From assembly GCF_025147765.1 (NCBI RefSeq), contig NZ_CP102265.1, positions 3,261,001-3,325,000 on the forward strand: 64,000 nt of DNA, written 5' to 3'. The position numbers were made by a program, and so were the translations under genes. Position 1 is the first letter of the stretch; each line of letters begins with the position of its first letter. Source of the DNA: Blautia obeum ATCC 29174. Lineage in GTDB: Bacteria; Bacillota; Clostridia; Lachnospirales; Lachnospiraceae. Shown here in pieces: positions 54,239 to 63,014 of the stretch. The notes beneath the pieces were generated by a model. That model was not told the origin of the DNA, ran no database searches, and worked only from the letters and a program-made list of their open reading frames with translations.

Positions 54239-55037
54239 CCACCTCCAGATACTTCTGGGGATCATCCAGATATTTTTCAACGATTTTCAAGCTCGTGCCA
54301 TCCTGACGCATTTCTTCCAGCGTCTGTTCCATCTGCTCACAGATTCCTCTGTCATCATCTTTGGCAAAAGCAACACCTATTCCGGTAAGCATCAGTGGTT
54401 CTTCCAGGATACGGAAGCTTGCATCATAATCTTTCATATACTGGACAATAGATTCCTCATGTGCGGCAACTGCATCTACATATCCTTTCGCAAGAAACGT
54501 ATAGATCAGCTCTCTGTGTCCAAGGCTGATCAGATTTTCCAGTTTGGGAATTCTCTCATCCGTCCTGTCCAGAAAGATGCCTTCCGGTTTGGTTGTAGAC
54601 TGGACGGCAAGATTCTTTCCCTCCAGGTCACTTAGTTTATAAATGTCACTGTTCTCATTTACAGCAACCACCTGGCGGCTTGCTATGTATGGTCCTGCCC
54701 AGCGGTAATCATCAAGACGCCCTTCCATGGAAAAGCAGCCCATGATACAGTCAATTTCTCCGCTCTCCACCAGTTCTTTTTTCTCCTCCCAGTCAATCTG
54801 GACAACATCCACCTGATATCCCATTCTTTTGAAAGCTTCTGTAGCCAGTTCTACATCTATACCCGTCGGTACACCATCCTCATTCAGATAATTGTATGGT
54901 GGATAGTTATCGCTGCCGAGCGTGATGACCGGCTTTTCGGTTTCTTTTTTACTGCTGTCTGTGTTTTTACACCCTGTCAGGGTGACCGCCAAAATTCCCA
55001 CAAGCAGAATGCCTGCGATCCCTCTTTTTCCTTTCAT
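54222..55037 (-). CDS. Family 3 extracellular solute-binding lipoprotein
   Basis: 271 residues. Lipobox LTGC (Cys about 23), then an amino-acid-type binding fold: SDNYPPYNYLNEDGVPTGID, DWEEKKELVESGEIDCIMGC, LAVQSTTKPEG. First gene of the sensory operon, 117 bp after the c-di-GMP riboswitch terminator. No transport genes accompany it, so it probably feeds the overlapping hybrid kinase. Confidence 0.92.
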   Translation of the reverse strand: MKGKRGIAGILLVGILAVTLTGCKNTDSSKKETEKPVITLGSDNYPPYNYLNEDGVPTGIDVELATEAFKRMGYQVDVVQIDWEEKKELVESGEIDCIMGCFSMEGRLDDYRWAGPYIASRQVVAVNENSDIYKLSDLEGKNLAVQSTTKPEGIFLDRTDERIPKLENLISLGHRELIYTFLAKGYVDAVAAHEESIVQYMKDYDASFRILEEPLMLTGIGVAFAKDDDRGICEQMEQTLEEMRQDGTSLKIVEKYLDDPQKYLEVDDLGY

Positions 55038-55152
55038 TTTCCTTCCATCCTTACTGTTATTTTGCTTTTTTTCTCATATCAGCTTCTTTACCATTTATCA
55101 CACTTCAGTGACCTGCGGTTCGGTGCCCCCCGCCACCGATAAGTCATTCCTC

Positions 55153-55180
55153 AAAAAAAGCACTGTCAGACAGACAGTGC
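55153..55180 (-). terminator. Riboswitch-associated terminator
   Basis: Minus strand GCACTGTC (55173-55180) pairs with GACAGTGC (55160-55167) around TGTCT, followed by TTTTTTT (55153-55159). It lies 18 nt after the aptamer's last helix strand and before the lipoprotein start, so it is the likely expression platform. Confidence 0.88.
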
Positions 55181-55197
55181 ACATCATCATCTTATGC

Positions 55198-55261
55198 AAC
55201 TGGCTGCCATTTTACAGGCCCTGTAGCTTTGCGTCACAGACTTTCGTCTGCTTTGCCAATT
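55198..55261 (-). ncRNA. c-di-GMP-I riboswitch aptamer (GEMM)
   Basis: The minus strand shows P1 AATTGGC/GCCAGTT (55255-55261, 55198-55204), GGCAAAGC, the GNRA-capped helix AGACGAAAGTCT, the diagnostic GTGACGCAAAGCTAC, then GGGCCT and ATGGCAGCC. These match the GEMM-I consensus (GGCAAACC, GAAA loop, GACGCAAAGC, GGNAGC). It precedes an operon ending in an HD-GYP gene. Confidence 0.93.
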
Positions 55262-55358
55262 ATTTTCTATTACAGCTTTCACAAAGAGGTAATTTTATAA
55301 CATCCCAGTATCTCACTATGTGTGAGCAAAACTTCACCGCACTAATATATGAAAAAGC

Positions 55359-55411
55359 CAAAAAAGAGAACAATCGATATATATGTATAGGTATACATTC
55401 GAACTGTTCTC
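55359..55411 (-). terminator. Terminator-like hairpin upstream of the riboswitch
   Basis: Minus strand GAGAACA (55405-55411) and TGTTCTC (55366-55372) bracket an AT-rich stem, followed by TTTTTT (55359-55365). It ends the MATE-stump transcript and insulates the riboswitch. Apart from the aptamer and two small hairpins, 55038-55528 holds no gene. Confidence 0.7.
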
Positions 55412-55528
55412 CTGCTTCTGCAAAAGTCATTTTCGTTTATATGTTTTTAATGATATCACGGAAAGTTACGTTTGTCACCCAAAAGTTTGCTAATCCAAAC
55501 AAATCAAATACATTCCATAATTATCTTC

Positions 55529-55588
55529 TCACATCTGGATCATCAGCTTATTCACCGGCATATCCTTCATTTTGTTACTTTCCGCCAT
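55529..55588 (-). pseudogene. 5' stump of a MATE transporter gene
   Basis: MAESNKMKDMPVNKLMIQM-stop, the usual opening of a MATE family different from the intact pump at 44136, with GAGGAG before the ATG. Everything after codon 19 is lost. The same start occurs in the chimera at 43080. Confidence 0.8.
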
Positions 55589-55969
55589 TTTGTTTTACTC
55601 CTCTCTTTTCTGGCACAAAAAAAGTGCACACCCTGTCTTATAAGCTGGACTTACGCTCACAGGCTACACACTTTTTCATTGCAAATATTATATTTTACCG
55701 GCACTTTTATTCCGTAAATGTATATCGTACAAAAGAGCCGTTATTATCACCTGTTACTATTACAACGTCTCCATTCTCGTTACTTGTGGTTTCCAGGATA
55801 GGAAATCTTCCGTTTTCTTTTACATAAGCTTCCGGGCTGGCTGCCTCTGCCTCGATCAGTGTTTTTTTGCTGTATTGTTCTCCTCCACATGGATTTATAT
55901 CCTCAATATTCTTTTTCTTTCAAAAGTGATTTTTACTAAAAATAAGCCTTCTGTTTTTAGGCATTATTA
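55568..55969. repeat. Long direct repeat, copy B
   Basis: Second copy of 43055-43607: MATE start, long terminator (55617-55676), degenerate 73-codon gene and the MFS 3' end with its CTAAAAA/TTTTTAG hairpin. The promoter and first codons of the 73-codon gene are deleted here. Confidence 0.85.
55707..55907 (-). pseudogene. Start-less copy of the 73-codon gene
   Basis: Reads from IEDINPCGGEQYSKKT to SFVRYTFTE-stop without disruption, but upstream of IED the frame runs into TGA with no start codon and the copy A promoter is missing. Confidence 0.8.
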
Positions 55970-57333
55970 CTATGACTTTTTCCTTTTTTCAAATCTTCTA
56001 CGATTTCGTTATAGCGTTTTTTGTTTAATCGATAAAAGAACAAAACAATTGCTGTAACGATCCACAGAATTCCCGGAATTGTCGAGAATGCATGTTTCAT
56101 GATTGCGATTACTTCCGGATTCTGTGCCTGGTTTGCTACATAACCATATTTTCCAAGCAATGCTGCGAGAAGCGCTGTGCCAATCGCCATTCCGATTTTA
56201 TTTCCAAGAGAAACAAAAGCATACTGGAATCCATCATTTCTAAGTCCCGTCTTCCATTCGCCATATTCCACACAATCCGGAATAATTGCATAAATTGCTG
56301 TATTAAACCCAGAGAAAAAGAACTGTGTAATCCCGGCGAGCGCATAAAATGCAACTGGTGATTCTTTTACATTGAAGAAGTACATTGCCAGCATTGCAAT
56401 ACCTGTGAGCAGTGCAAAGATCGATGCAGTTCTTCCTTTATTATTCAGCTTCCGAAATACTGGCTGAAAGCATGCTGCACCAATAATGGACGGAATGATA
56501 ATACACATAGAATATGTTGTATAATAAGAAGCATTTCCCTCTACATAAGTAAAATAATATAAAATATCTGCATTTCTTCCATATAATGTAAATCCAAACA
56601 ACACCTGTCCAACCAAAGCCAGAAGATATGGTTTGTTCTGCATAACTGCTTTCAACTGTACTTTTATTGAGATTTTTTCTTTCTCAGGAATTGCTACCTG
56701 TTCTTTTGTCTTTGCGAAACAGAAGAAATGACAGGCAGCAAAGATACATCCATAAATAATTGCAACAAACAAATAACCATTCTTTGCACTGCTGCTTCCC
56801 AGCTTACTGATCAGCGGCACTGTCACAATATTGATGATTCCTATCGCAATCATTGCTGACACAGAACGGGAAGTATTAATCTTGGCACGCTCATCAATAT
56901 CCTGTGTCATAGCACCACAGAGTGTTCCATATGGAATATTTACACAGGTATAACCTAATACCAGCAGGCAATAGGTAATCACCATATAGATAATCTTCGC
57001 TGTATTTGACCAATCCGGGTGTGCCCAAAAAGAAAGCACCAGAAGAATCGCTGTAATAGGCGCAGCTACAAGAAGCCATGGGCGATATCTGCCCCATCTT
57101 GTATGAGTCTTATCTGTCAGACCGCCTACGATTGGATCATTGATCGCATCCCAGAATCTTGAAAAGAGCATCAGGGCTGACACTGCAGCCATACTGATTC
57201 CAAACACGTCTGTATAAAAGATCATCAGAAAATTACTGACAAACATCCAGCTGAAATTACAGCCTACATCTCCAAATCCATATGCGATCTTACTGATCAG
57301 CGGTACTTTCCCATTATTACTTTCGTTCCCCAT
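55957..57333 (-). CDS. GPH-family sugar:cation symporter (MFS)
   Basis: 458 residues, 12 TM helices. KIAYGFGDVGCNFSWMFVSNF, DVFGISMAAVSALMLFSRFWDAINDPIVG and WGRYRPWLL are signature segments of the glycoside-pentoside-hexuronide (MelB/XynB-like) family. Imports an unknown glycoside or sugar acid with a cation. Thirty-two bp after the dehydrogenase gene and ends at a CTAAAAA/TTTTTAG hairpin. Confidence 0.93.
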   Translation of the reverse strand: MGNESNNGKVPLISKIAYGFGDVGCNFSWMFVSNFLMIFYTDVFGISMAAVSALMLFSRFWDAINDPIVGGLTDKTHTRWGRYRPWLLVAAPITAILLVLSFWAHPDWSNTAKIIYMVITYCLLVLGYTCVNIPYGTLCGAMTQDIDERAKINTSRSVSAMIAIGIINIVTVPLISKLGSSSAKNGYLFVAIIYGCIFAACHFFCFAKTKEQVAIPEKEKISIKVQLKAVMQNKPYLLALVGQVLFGFTLYGRNADILYYFTYVEGNASYYTTYSMCIIIPSIIGAACFQPVFRKLNNKGRTASIFALLTGIAMLAMYFFNVKESPVAFYALAGITQFFFSGFNTAIYAIIPDCVEYGEWKTGLRNDGFQYAFVSLGNKIGMAIGTALLAALLGKYGYVANQAQNPEVIAIMKHAFSTIPGILWIVTAIVLFFYRLNKKRYNEIVEDLKKGKSHSNNA

Positions 57334-57365
57334 ATCTTCCTCCCTGTCAGAATGTTGTTGGAATT

Positions 57366-58394
57366 CTATTTTTCCTGAACGTTAATGATAACTTTCATGG
57401 TAGTCTCGCGATTGTCATCAATATACTGATATGCCTTCAGATAATCCTTAAATGCAAATGTTTTGGAGATCAAAGGTCTTAAATGCACCTTCCCATCATT
57501 TACAAGTGTGATTCCGTCGATATAATCATCATGACGATACATCATAGTACTCTTGATATCCAGTTCATGATCATTTGCGACTGCAAGATCAATTGATGCC
57601 ATGCCTGCAAATACAGCTACCAGAACAATCACGCTTCCTTTTCTTGCATATTTGATAGCCTGTCCCATTGTGATATTATTTCCTGCACAATCATAGATCA
57701 CATCCGCTTTATCCGGTCCAAATGCTTCAACCATTGCCTCCCCGAAATCTTTCTCTTTTGTATTTACACATACATCAATGCCGCATTCCTTCGCTTTATC
57801 CAGGCGAAGATCACTGACATCAGTAATCATAACCTTTGCTGCTCCCATCCCTTTCGCAGCCTGTGCAACCAGATTTCCAATCGGACCAGCACCAAGAACT
57901 GCAATGTTCATTCCTTTTACATCGCCCATCTGCTTCACAGCATGTACAGCTACAGCAAGAGGCTCGATCATTGCACCTTCTTCATAAGACATTTCTTCCG
58001 GAATCGGTGTTACCTTGGATGCATCTACTGCAAAATACTCCGAAGCAGTTCCTGTTGTCTGGAATCCCATAACTTTCAATTCTTCGCAAAGATTGTATTT
58101 TCCGTGACGACATGGATAGCAGTGTCCGCAATAAACCTGCGGTTCAATTGTTACTTTCTGTCCCTCACGTAAACCTGAAGCATCTTTTCCTACTTTTACG
58201 ATTTCTCCTGATACTTCATGTCCCTGCGTGACGGGATATTTGGTAAATGGATGTTTTCCATGATATACATGAATATCCGATCCACAGATTCCAATGTTCA
58301 TGATCTTGACTAATACCTGATCATCTTTTATTTCCGGAACCGGAACTTCTCTAAAAATAATTTCTCCTGGATTTGTCATTACCTGCTGTAACAT
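57366..58394 (-). CDS. Zinc-dependent MDR alcohol/polyol dehydrogenase
   Basis: 342 residues of the sorbitol/threonine dehydrogenase class. Catalytic zinc ligands in GICGSDIH (Cys about 38) and GHE (His about 63), structural zinc Cys cluster CGHCYPCRHGKYNLC, and Rossmann motif VLGAGPIG. Oxidises a polyol or sugar alcohol with NAD(P); likely substrate is the sugar taken up by the symporter. AAAGGAGG lies before the start, and a ROK-type operator lies at 58420. Confidence 0.93.
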   Translation of the reverse strand: MLQQVMTNPGEIIFREVPVPEIKDDQVLVKIMNIGICGSDIHVYHGKHPFTKYPVTQGHEVSGEIVKVGKDASGLREGQKVTIEPQVYCGHCYPCRHGKYNLCEELKVMGFQTTGTASEYFAVDASKVTPIPEEMSYEEGAMIEPLAVAVHAVKQMGDVKGMNIAVLGAGPIGNLVAQAAKGMGAAKVMITDVSDLRLDKAKECGIDVCVNTKEKDFGEAMVEAFGPDKADVIYDCAGNNITMGQAIKYARKGSVIVLVAVFAGMASIDLAVANDHELDIKSTMMYRHDDYIDGITLVNDGKVHLRPLISKTFAFKDYLKAYQYIDDNRETTMKVIINVQEK

Positions 58395-58419
58395 AATTAA
58401 TTCCTCCTTTATTTATTAT

Positions 58420-58443
58420 CTTTTATTAAATGTTTTATTAAAG
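58420..58443. promoter_or_regulatory. ROK-regulator operator before the dehydrogenase operon
   Basis: CTTTTATTAA-N4-TTTATTAAAG, 24 bp (one mismatch in symmetry), sharing 20 of 24 or so positions with the operator at 59761. It lies 26 bp before the dehydrogenase ATG. Confidence 0.75.
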
Positions 58444-58572
58444 TAATTACATTATTATTCACTTGCCAGTATTTGTCAATATCCTTTTATTCACTTCTGC
58501 CTATTGCACAAGTTTGTTCCGTTGATTTTATGCATTTTTACTACAATATTAAGAAGTAATTTTCAGCAAAAC

Positions 58573-58621
58573 AAAAATCCAGAAAGAAAACACTCTTTTC
58601 TGTGTTTTCTCTCTGGATTTT
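58573..58621 (-). terminator. Intrinsic terminator of the ROK gene
   Basis: AAAATCCAGA and TCTGGATTTT arms with an inner GAAAACA/TGTTTTC pairing, 25 bp past the ROK stop. Confidence 0.85.
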
Positions 58622-58645
58622 AAATTTATGATGCTGACATCATAA

Positions 58646-59749
58646 TTACATATTTTTTATAAATTCCTGCAGGAAATGCTTTGCCGCCCCCACTGCAGAT
58701 GCCTCTCTCTTGTAAGAACACATTTTCAGATATCTCACATCATGGTCGAAACCATTATATTCCATTACTTTTTCTCCTAATGGAATCATATACTCTGTAA
58801 GATATCCTCCAACTTCACCTCCAAGAATAATATCCATATCATACGCCATTCGTAAATTTGATATCAAAATTGCCAGATTTTTCAAATACTCCTGCCAAAT
58901 CTCTTCTGCACTGGCTTCCCTTTTTTCCAGACACTTCATAAACTGTTCCAACGTCTGGTATGTTTCATTTGTCAATGCACTCGCTGCACAATAAGCATCC
59001 GCACATCCCAGCTTTCCGCAATAACATTGCTTTCCTTCCGGGACCAGAATCATATGCCCAAATTCACCGGCTTTCTGATTCTCTCCCTGTATTAATTTTC
59101 CATCAATACAAAATGCTCCACCAAGAGTATTATTCAGAGACAGATACAGTGCATTTTTATATCTGTCTAAATCTTCTGCCATCATTGCTGCATTTGCATC
59201 GTTCACAAAATATACAGGAAGCGAGAATGTCTGCTCAAGAAAACCAAGACTATAGTTTTCTAATTGAAGCGCATGTGATTTGATCAGTATTCCATCACCT
59301 GGCTTTATAATTCCCGGAACAGAAATACCAATTCCAAGAATTCTGTCCTGATTTTCTACATCTGCAAGAAAATGATGCAGTTCTTCTCTGAGCCGTGAAT
59401 AATAAGAAGCTTCTGTTGAAAATTCCAGCCGGATTCTTTCATACTTTTCAATTTCGGATTTCAGATTTACAAGCACAAACCCTACATGTTTTGCAGTAAT
59501 TCTAATTCCAACTGCATAACGATAAGCAGGATTTATACTGATCATTTTTGCTTTTCGTCCGCCTGTAGATTCATACTCTCCCATTTCAACTACAATTCCA
59601 CTGGCAAGCAGCTCATTTACATTAGACAAGACCGTTGGCATACTGAAATTCAGATTTCTGGACAATTCCACTTTAGACGTTGCCTTATGATTTATAATAT
59701 AATTGATAATTTGAAATTTTGTACTGTTTTTCTTTTCCGTTCCAACCAT
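58646..59749 (-). CDS. ROK-family transcriptional regulator
   Basis: 367 residues. N-terminal winged helix-turn-helix (SKVELSRNLNFSMPTVLSN), then a ROK sugar-kinase-like fold with GIGISVPGII, VNDANAAMMAED, GEFGHMILVPEG and the zinc motif CYCGKLGCADAYC. Typical NagC/XylR-like repressor responding to a sugar. Divergence from the canonical ATP site suggests regulation only. Autoregulation is likely through 59761. Confidence 0.92.
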   Translation of the reverse strand: MVGTEKKNSTKFQIINYIINHKATSKVELSRNLNFSMPTVLSNVNELLASGIVVEMGEYESTGGRKAKMISINPAYRYAVGIRITAKHVGFVLVNLKSEIEKYERIRLEFSTEASYYSRLREELHHFLADVENQDRILGIGISVPGIIKPGDGILIKSHALQLENYSLGFLEQTFSLPVYFVNDANAAMMAEDLDRYKNALYLSLNNTLGGAFCIDGKLIQGENQKAGEFGHMILVPEGKQCYCGKLGCADAYCAASALTNETYQTLEQFMKCLEKREASAEEIWQEYLKNLAILISNLRMAYDMDIILGGEVGGYLTEYMIPLGEKVMEYNGFDHDVRYLKMCSYKREASAVGAAKHFLQEFIKNM

Positions 59750-59760
59750 CTCAAAGTTTC

Positions 59761-59784
59761 CTTTTATAAAGTATTTTATAAAAG
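59761..59784. promoter_or_regulatory. ROK-regulator operator before its own gene
   Basis: CTTTTATAAA-N4-TTTATAAAAG is a perfect 10-bp inverted repeat 11 bp upstream of the ROK ATG. It matches the site at 58420. Confidence 0.8.
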
Positions 59785-59845
59785 AATCTTACCTTTTCCG
59801 GATGGATTTGTAAAGTCACTTTTGTACAAAAACATTATACTCCGC

Positions 59846-60860
59846 TTATTCTTCTCCTAGATAATATCTGCCATATGCATCTGCTGCCTTGATCGCTGCA
59901 AATACACTCTCCGGTGTAACTGTAAATGGCATATTCTGGAGAGTATCACCTTCTGCACTTGCAGCCTTTGCAACTTCCATAAGCTGCTCATCTGTTACGT
60001 TACCTGCTCCAAGTTCTTCAAGTGTGACCGGAAGTCCCACTTCTATACACCACATAATAATTTCTTCCAATTCTTCATGTGGGACATTTTCCAGTACCAG
60101 CTGTGCCAGGGTTCCAAATGCAACCTTTTCACCATGATACATATGATGGCATTCTTCCAGTACTGTCAGACCATTGTGAATTGCATGAGCTCCTGCAAGT
60201 CCAGCACTTTCAAATCCAATTCCGGAAAGCAGAGTATTTGCCTCAATGATCTTTTCCACTGCCGGAGTACATACACCAGCCTCCAGAGCGATTTTAGCTT
60301 TCACGCCTTCTTCCATCAGGGTATCAAAGCAGAGTTCTGCCAGTGCCATTGCAGCACCTGTTGTGTTTCCACCTGCGCAGGAAGTTGCTTCACTTCTCTG
60401 GCATGCTCTTGCCTCAAAATAAGTTGCAAGCGCATCACCCATACCGGCTACCGTAAGTCTGACTGGAGATTTTGCAATGATCTCTGTATCCATCATAACA
60501 AGATTTGGATTAGCCGGAAGGAATAAATATTTTTCAAAAACGCCCTCATCCGTATAGATTACAGACAAAGCACTGCAGGGAGCATCTGTGGACGCGATCG
60601 TCGGACAGATGAACACCTGTGTTCCGGCATAATGCGCAACAGCTTTCGCTGTATCAAAAATCTTGCCGCCGCCAATACCAATTGTAAGATCACAGCCGTT
60701 GTCTAACTACTTTCAGCAGTCTGTTGATTTCATTGGTACTGCATTCACCATTGAAATAATCAAAAACAAGTTCACAGTTATTTTCAGCAAAACTATCTTC
60801 GATCATTTTTCCGATTCTCTTATAACCACCCTGGCTGATCAGAACCAGTGCTTTTTTTAC
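59846..60860 (-). pseudogene. gldA: Glycerol dehydrogenase (iron/zinc type), frameshifted and 5'-truncated
   Basis: The 3' part (59846-60616 and further upstream) has FICPTIASTDAPCSALSVIY, metal ligands GMGDALATYF (Asp), AGAHAIHNG (His) and YHGEKVAFG (His). The 5' part (KKALVLISQGGYKRIGKMIE to LLKVVRQ) is in another frame; a shift near 60700 is needed to join VVR to NGCDLTIGIGGGK. The first about 32 codons of a normal gldA are missing and replaced by a GH36 fragment. No longer able to make the enzyme. Confidence 0.9.
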
Positions 60861-60870
60861 TGTGACCGGT

Positions 60871-61065
60871 GCGGTACCTGTATTTTCCTTTTGAGATCTC
60901 ATAGGATTCATATTTCAGGTTTGCAGTGTCACTTCCGTCCGCCTGCTCTGTCTCCAGACCATTGATACGATAGTCACCATTTCCATATGCTGTATATTCC
61001 TGAGGAAGAGTATCCAGGGAAAATGTCTTATCGGTTCCTGCTTCATAAGGATTTCCGCTTTTCCA
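60871..61065 (-). pseudogene. GH36 alpha-galactosidase fragment
   Basis: An open stretch with WKSGNPYEAG, LPQEYTAYGNGDYRINGLE and LKYESYEISKGKY matches the N-terminal beta-supersandwich of GH36 alpha-galactosidases. It is joined directly to the gldA fragment in a different frame. Nothing of the catalytic domain remains. Confidence 0.7.
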
Positions 61066-61125
61066 TATAATTCTATCCCGTTTTTGTACACTTTTCCACA
61101 AACATCAGAATAAACCGGGGAACTC

Positions 61126-61185
61126 TTGACAACAAGAAATGTTGTGTTATAATTCATTTAACATTTAAGTTAAATATTAAATGAA
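61126..61185 (+). promoter_or_regulatory. Promoter and operator of the sdpR-sdpI operon
   Basis: TTGACA (61126-61131), N16, TATAAT (61148-61153), then TTCATTTAA (61153-61161) and TTAAATGAA (61177-61185), with inner TTTAA-G-TTAAA. The operator sits over the transcription start, as expected for ArsR-type autorepression. Confidence 0.82.
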
Positions 61186-61191
61186 GGGGGA

Positions 61192-61482
61192 ATGACTTTG
61201 GGTATGCAAGACACTCTTCACGCCCTTGCCGATCCTACAAGACGTGAAATACTTAACCTTCTCAAACAGTCTCGATTATCAGCCGGCGAGATCAGCAATC
61301 ATTTTTCTATTTCCGGTGCCGCCATTTCTCGTCATCTGTCTGTTTTAAAAGAAGCAGATCTGATTCGTAACGAACGAGAAGGAAAATTTATCTATTACGA
61401 ACTCAATGCTACCGTACTTGAGGAAATCCTCTTATGGATCAACGAATTAAAAGGAGAGAAAAATTATGATCAGACAAAATAA
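61192..61482 (+). CDS. sdpR: ArsR-family autorepressor, SdpR-like
   Basis: 96 residues; winged helix-turn-helix with LADPTRREILNLLKQSRLSA, ISNHFSISGAAISRHLSVLKEA and EGKFIYYELN, without metal-binding Cys. The pairing with the SdpI-like gene (17 bp overlap) marks it as SdpR-like. The ATG at 61192 is very close to the GGGGG; TTG 61198 or ATG 61204 may be the real start. Confidence 0.9.
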   Translation: MTLGMQDTLHALADPTRREILNLLKQSRLSAGEISNHFSISGAAISRHLSVLKEADLIRNEREGKFIYYELNATVLEEILLWINELKGEKNYDQTK

Positions 61483-62095
61483 AAAAATGCTTTTACTTAC
61501 ATCCATTATAACACTGCTTCCAGTTTTTATAGGTCTGTTTTTGTGGAATCAATTACCTGATTCTGTTGCAACACATTTTGGACTGGATAATCAGCCGGAC
61601 GGATATTCATCCAAAGCCTTTGCAGTGTTTGGCCTGCCTCTGATTCTGCTGGCAGTTCATTTAGTATGTGTGGTCGCAACAAAGATTGATCCCAAATCAA
61701 AAGATATTAATAAAAAAATATTTAGGGTTCTTTTATGGATCTGCCCGTTGGTTTCCTTGTTTGTCTCCACTGTAATCTACGGATACAGTTTAGGATATGA
61801 TTTTGATATGTCTTATCTATGTGGGATCCTCATTGGAGTTCTTTATCTTGTTCTTGGAAATTTTCTCCCTACAGTAAAGCCAAACTATACGATTGGTTTT
61901 CGTATTCCATGGACATTAAATGATCCTGATAACTGGTATCACACTCATCGCTTCGGTGGAAAATGCATGGTAATCGGAGGAATCATTATGATCCTTACCT
62001 CACCACTGCAAAACATGTGGATACTGCTTGCCGCTGCAATCGTTCCCTGCCTTTTGCCAGCGATCTATTCTTATCTGTATTACCGCAAATCCTGA
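61466..62095 (+). CDS. sdpI: SdpI-family immunity / signal membrane protein
   Basis: 209 residues, six TM helices; DUF1648 segment LPDSVATHFGLDNQPDGYSSK and SdpI segment (LGNFLPTVKPNYTIGFRIPWTLNDPDNWYHTHR). In Bacillus SdpI protects from the SdpC toxin and sequesters SdpR. No toxin gene is visible here, so it may give immunity to toxins of others. Its stop is followed in frame by a PutP fragment. Confidence 0.9.
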   Translation: MIRQNKKMLLLTSIITLLPVFIGLFLWNQLPDSVATHFGLDNQPDGYSSKAFAVFGLPLILLAVHLVCVVATKIDPKSKDINKKIFRVLLWICPLVSLFVSTVIYGYSLGYDFDMSYLCGILIGVLYLVLGNFLPTVKPNYTIGFRIPWTLNDPDNWYHTHRFGGKCMVIGGIIMILTSPLQNMWILLAAAIVPCLLPAIYSYLYYRKS

Positions 62096-62968
62096 TTCTT
62101 TACCACTGTATATGAATATACTGATGCAGCCACAGGAACTGTGACACAGTGTGCATTCGGCGGCGGTATTTTCAATACAAGCTGGCAGGACATCCTCAGT
62201 GGTCTCGGATGGGGACTCGGATACTTTGGTATGCCACATATCCTGGTTCGTTTCATGTCCATCGAAAAACCTTCCATGATTAAAAAATCTTCGATTGTTG
62301 CGATCGTATGGGTAATCATTTCATTATTTTCCGCTGTAATGATCGCTTATTTCGGAAGAATGCTCATGGGTGCCGAACTGCTTACTCAGGGAAATCAGAA
62401 GCTCGTCTTCATTGCAATGGCACGTAGATTCTTCCCTGCTGGTATCTGTGGACTGCTGCTGGCAGCTATCATTGCAGCCTCTATTTCCACTGCAGACTCT
62501 CAGTTATTAGTTTCCTCCAGTTCCTTCACTGCAGACTTGTACTAGCCTTTCTTCCACAAAAAAGCAACCGAGAAAGAGACCCTGTTCGTAGGACGTGTAC
62601 TTGTACTTGTTCTCTCACTGATTGCTTTTGTAATTGCTAATTCCAAGGGCAGCGGTGCACAGGCTATCATGGATATGGTCGAAAATGCATGGGATGCCTT
62701 TGGTGCCTCCTTCGGACCTACTATCCTGCTGTCTTTGTTCTGGAAACGGTTTAATTATCAGGGTGCTGTAGCCGGTGTCATCTCCGGATTTGTGATCGAT
62801 CTGGGCTGGCTGTTAACTGGTATGACCGCTTCCACGGGTATCTTTGAAATTGTTCCGGGATTCTTTGGAAGCCTTGTAGTAGCTATTATTGTTGCAAAAC
62901 TTACTTCTGCACCAAATGAAAAAGCGGTTGCCATTTTTGAACAGGGCACCAGCAAAAACGCTGATTGA
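62096..62968 (+). pseudogene. putP: Sodium/proline symporter (PutP/SSF family), broken
   Basis: About 290 codons of the C-terminal part, with TVTQCAFGGG, LGYFGMPHILVRFMSI, ISTADSQLLVSSSSF and AFGASFGPTILLSLFW. The N-terminal roughly 200 residues are absent and a TAG at 62543-62545 (expected Lys codon AAG) interrupts DLY-PFFHKK in frame. It follows directly in frame on the sdpI stop. Confidence 0.9.
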
Positions 62969-62975
62969 GTTCACC

Positions 62976-63014
62976 GATTCAAGAATGCCTTTGGGCATTC
63001 TTGAATCATTTTTT
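62976..63014. terminator. Bidirectional intrinsic terminator
   Basis: GATTCAAGAATGCC (62976-62989) and GGCATTCTTGAATC (62994-63007) form a 14-bp stem with a T-run after it. It serves the putP remnant and the converging chromate transporter gene. Confidence 0.9.

Noticed and set aside
54922..55827. 301-codon plus-strand frame over the lipoprotein start, riboswitch and repeat copy B
   Set aside because: It crosses a riboswitch, two terminators and a repeat, and contains no recognisable domain.
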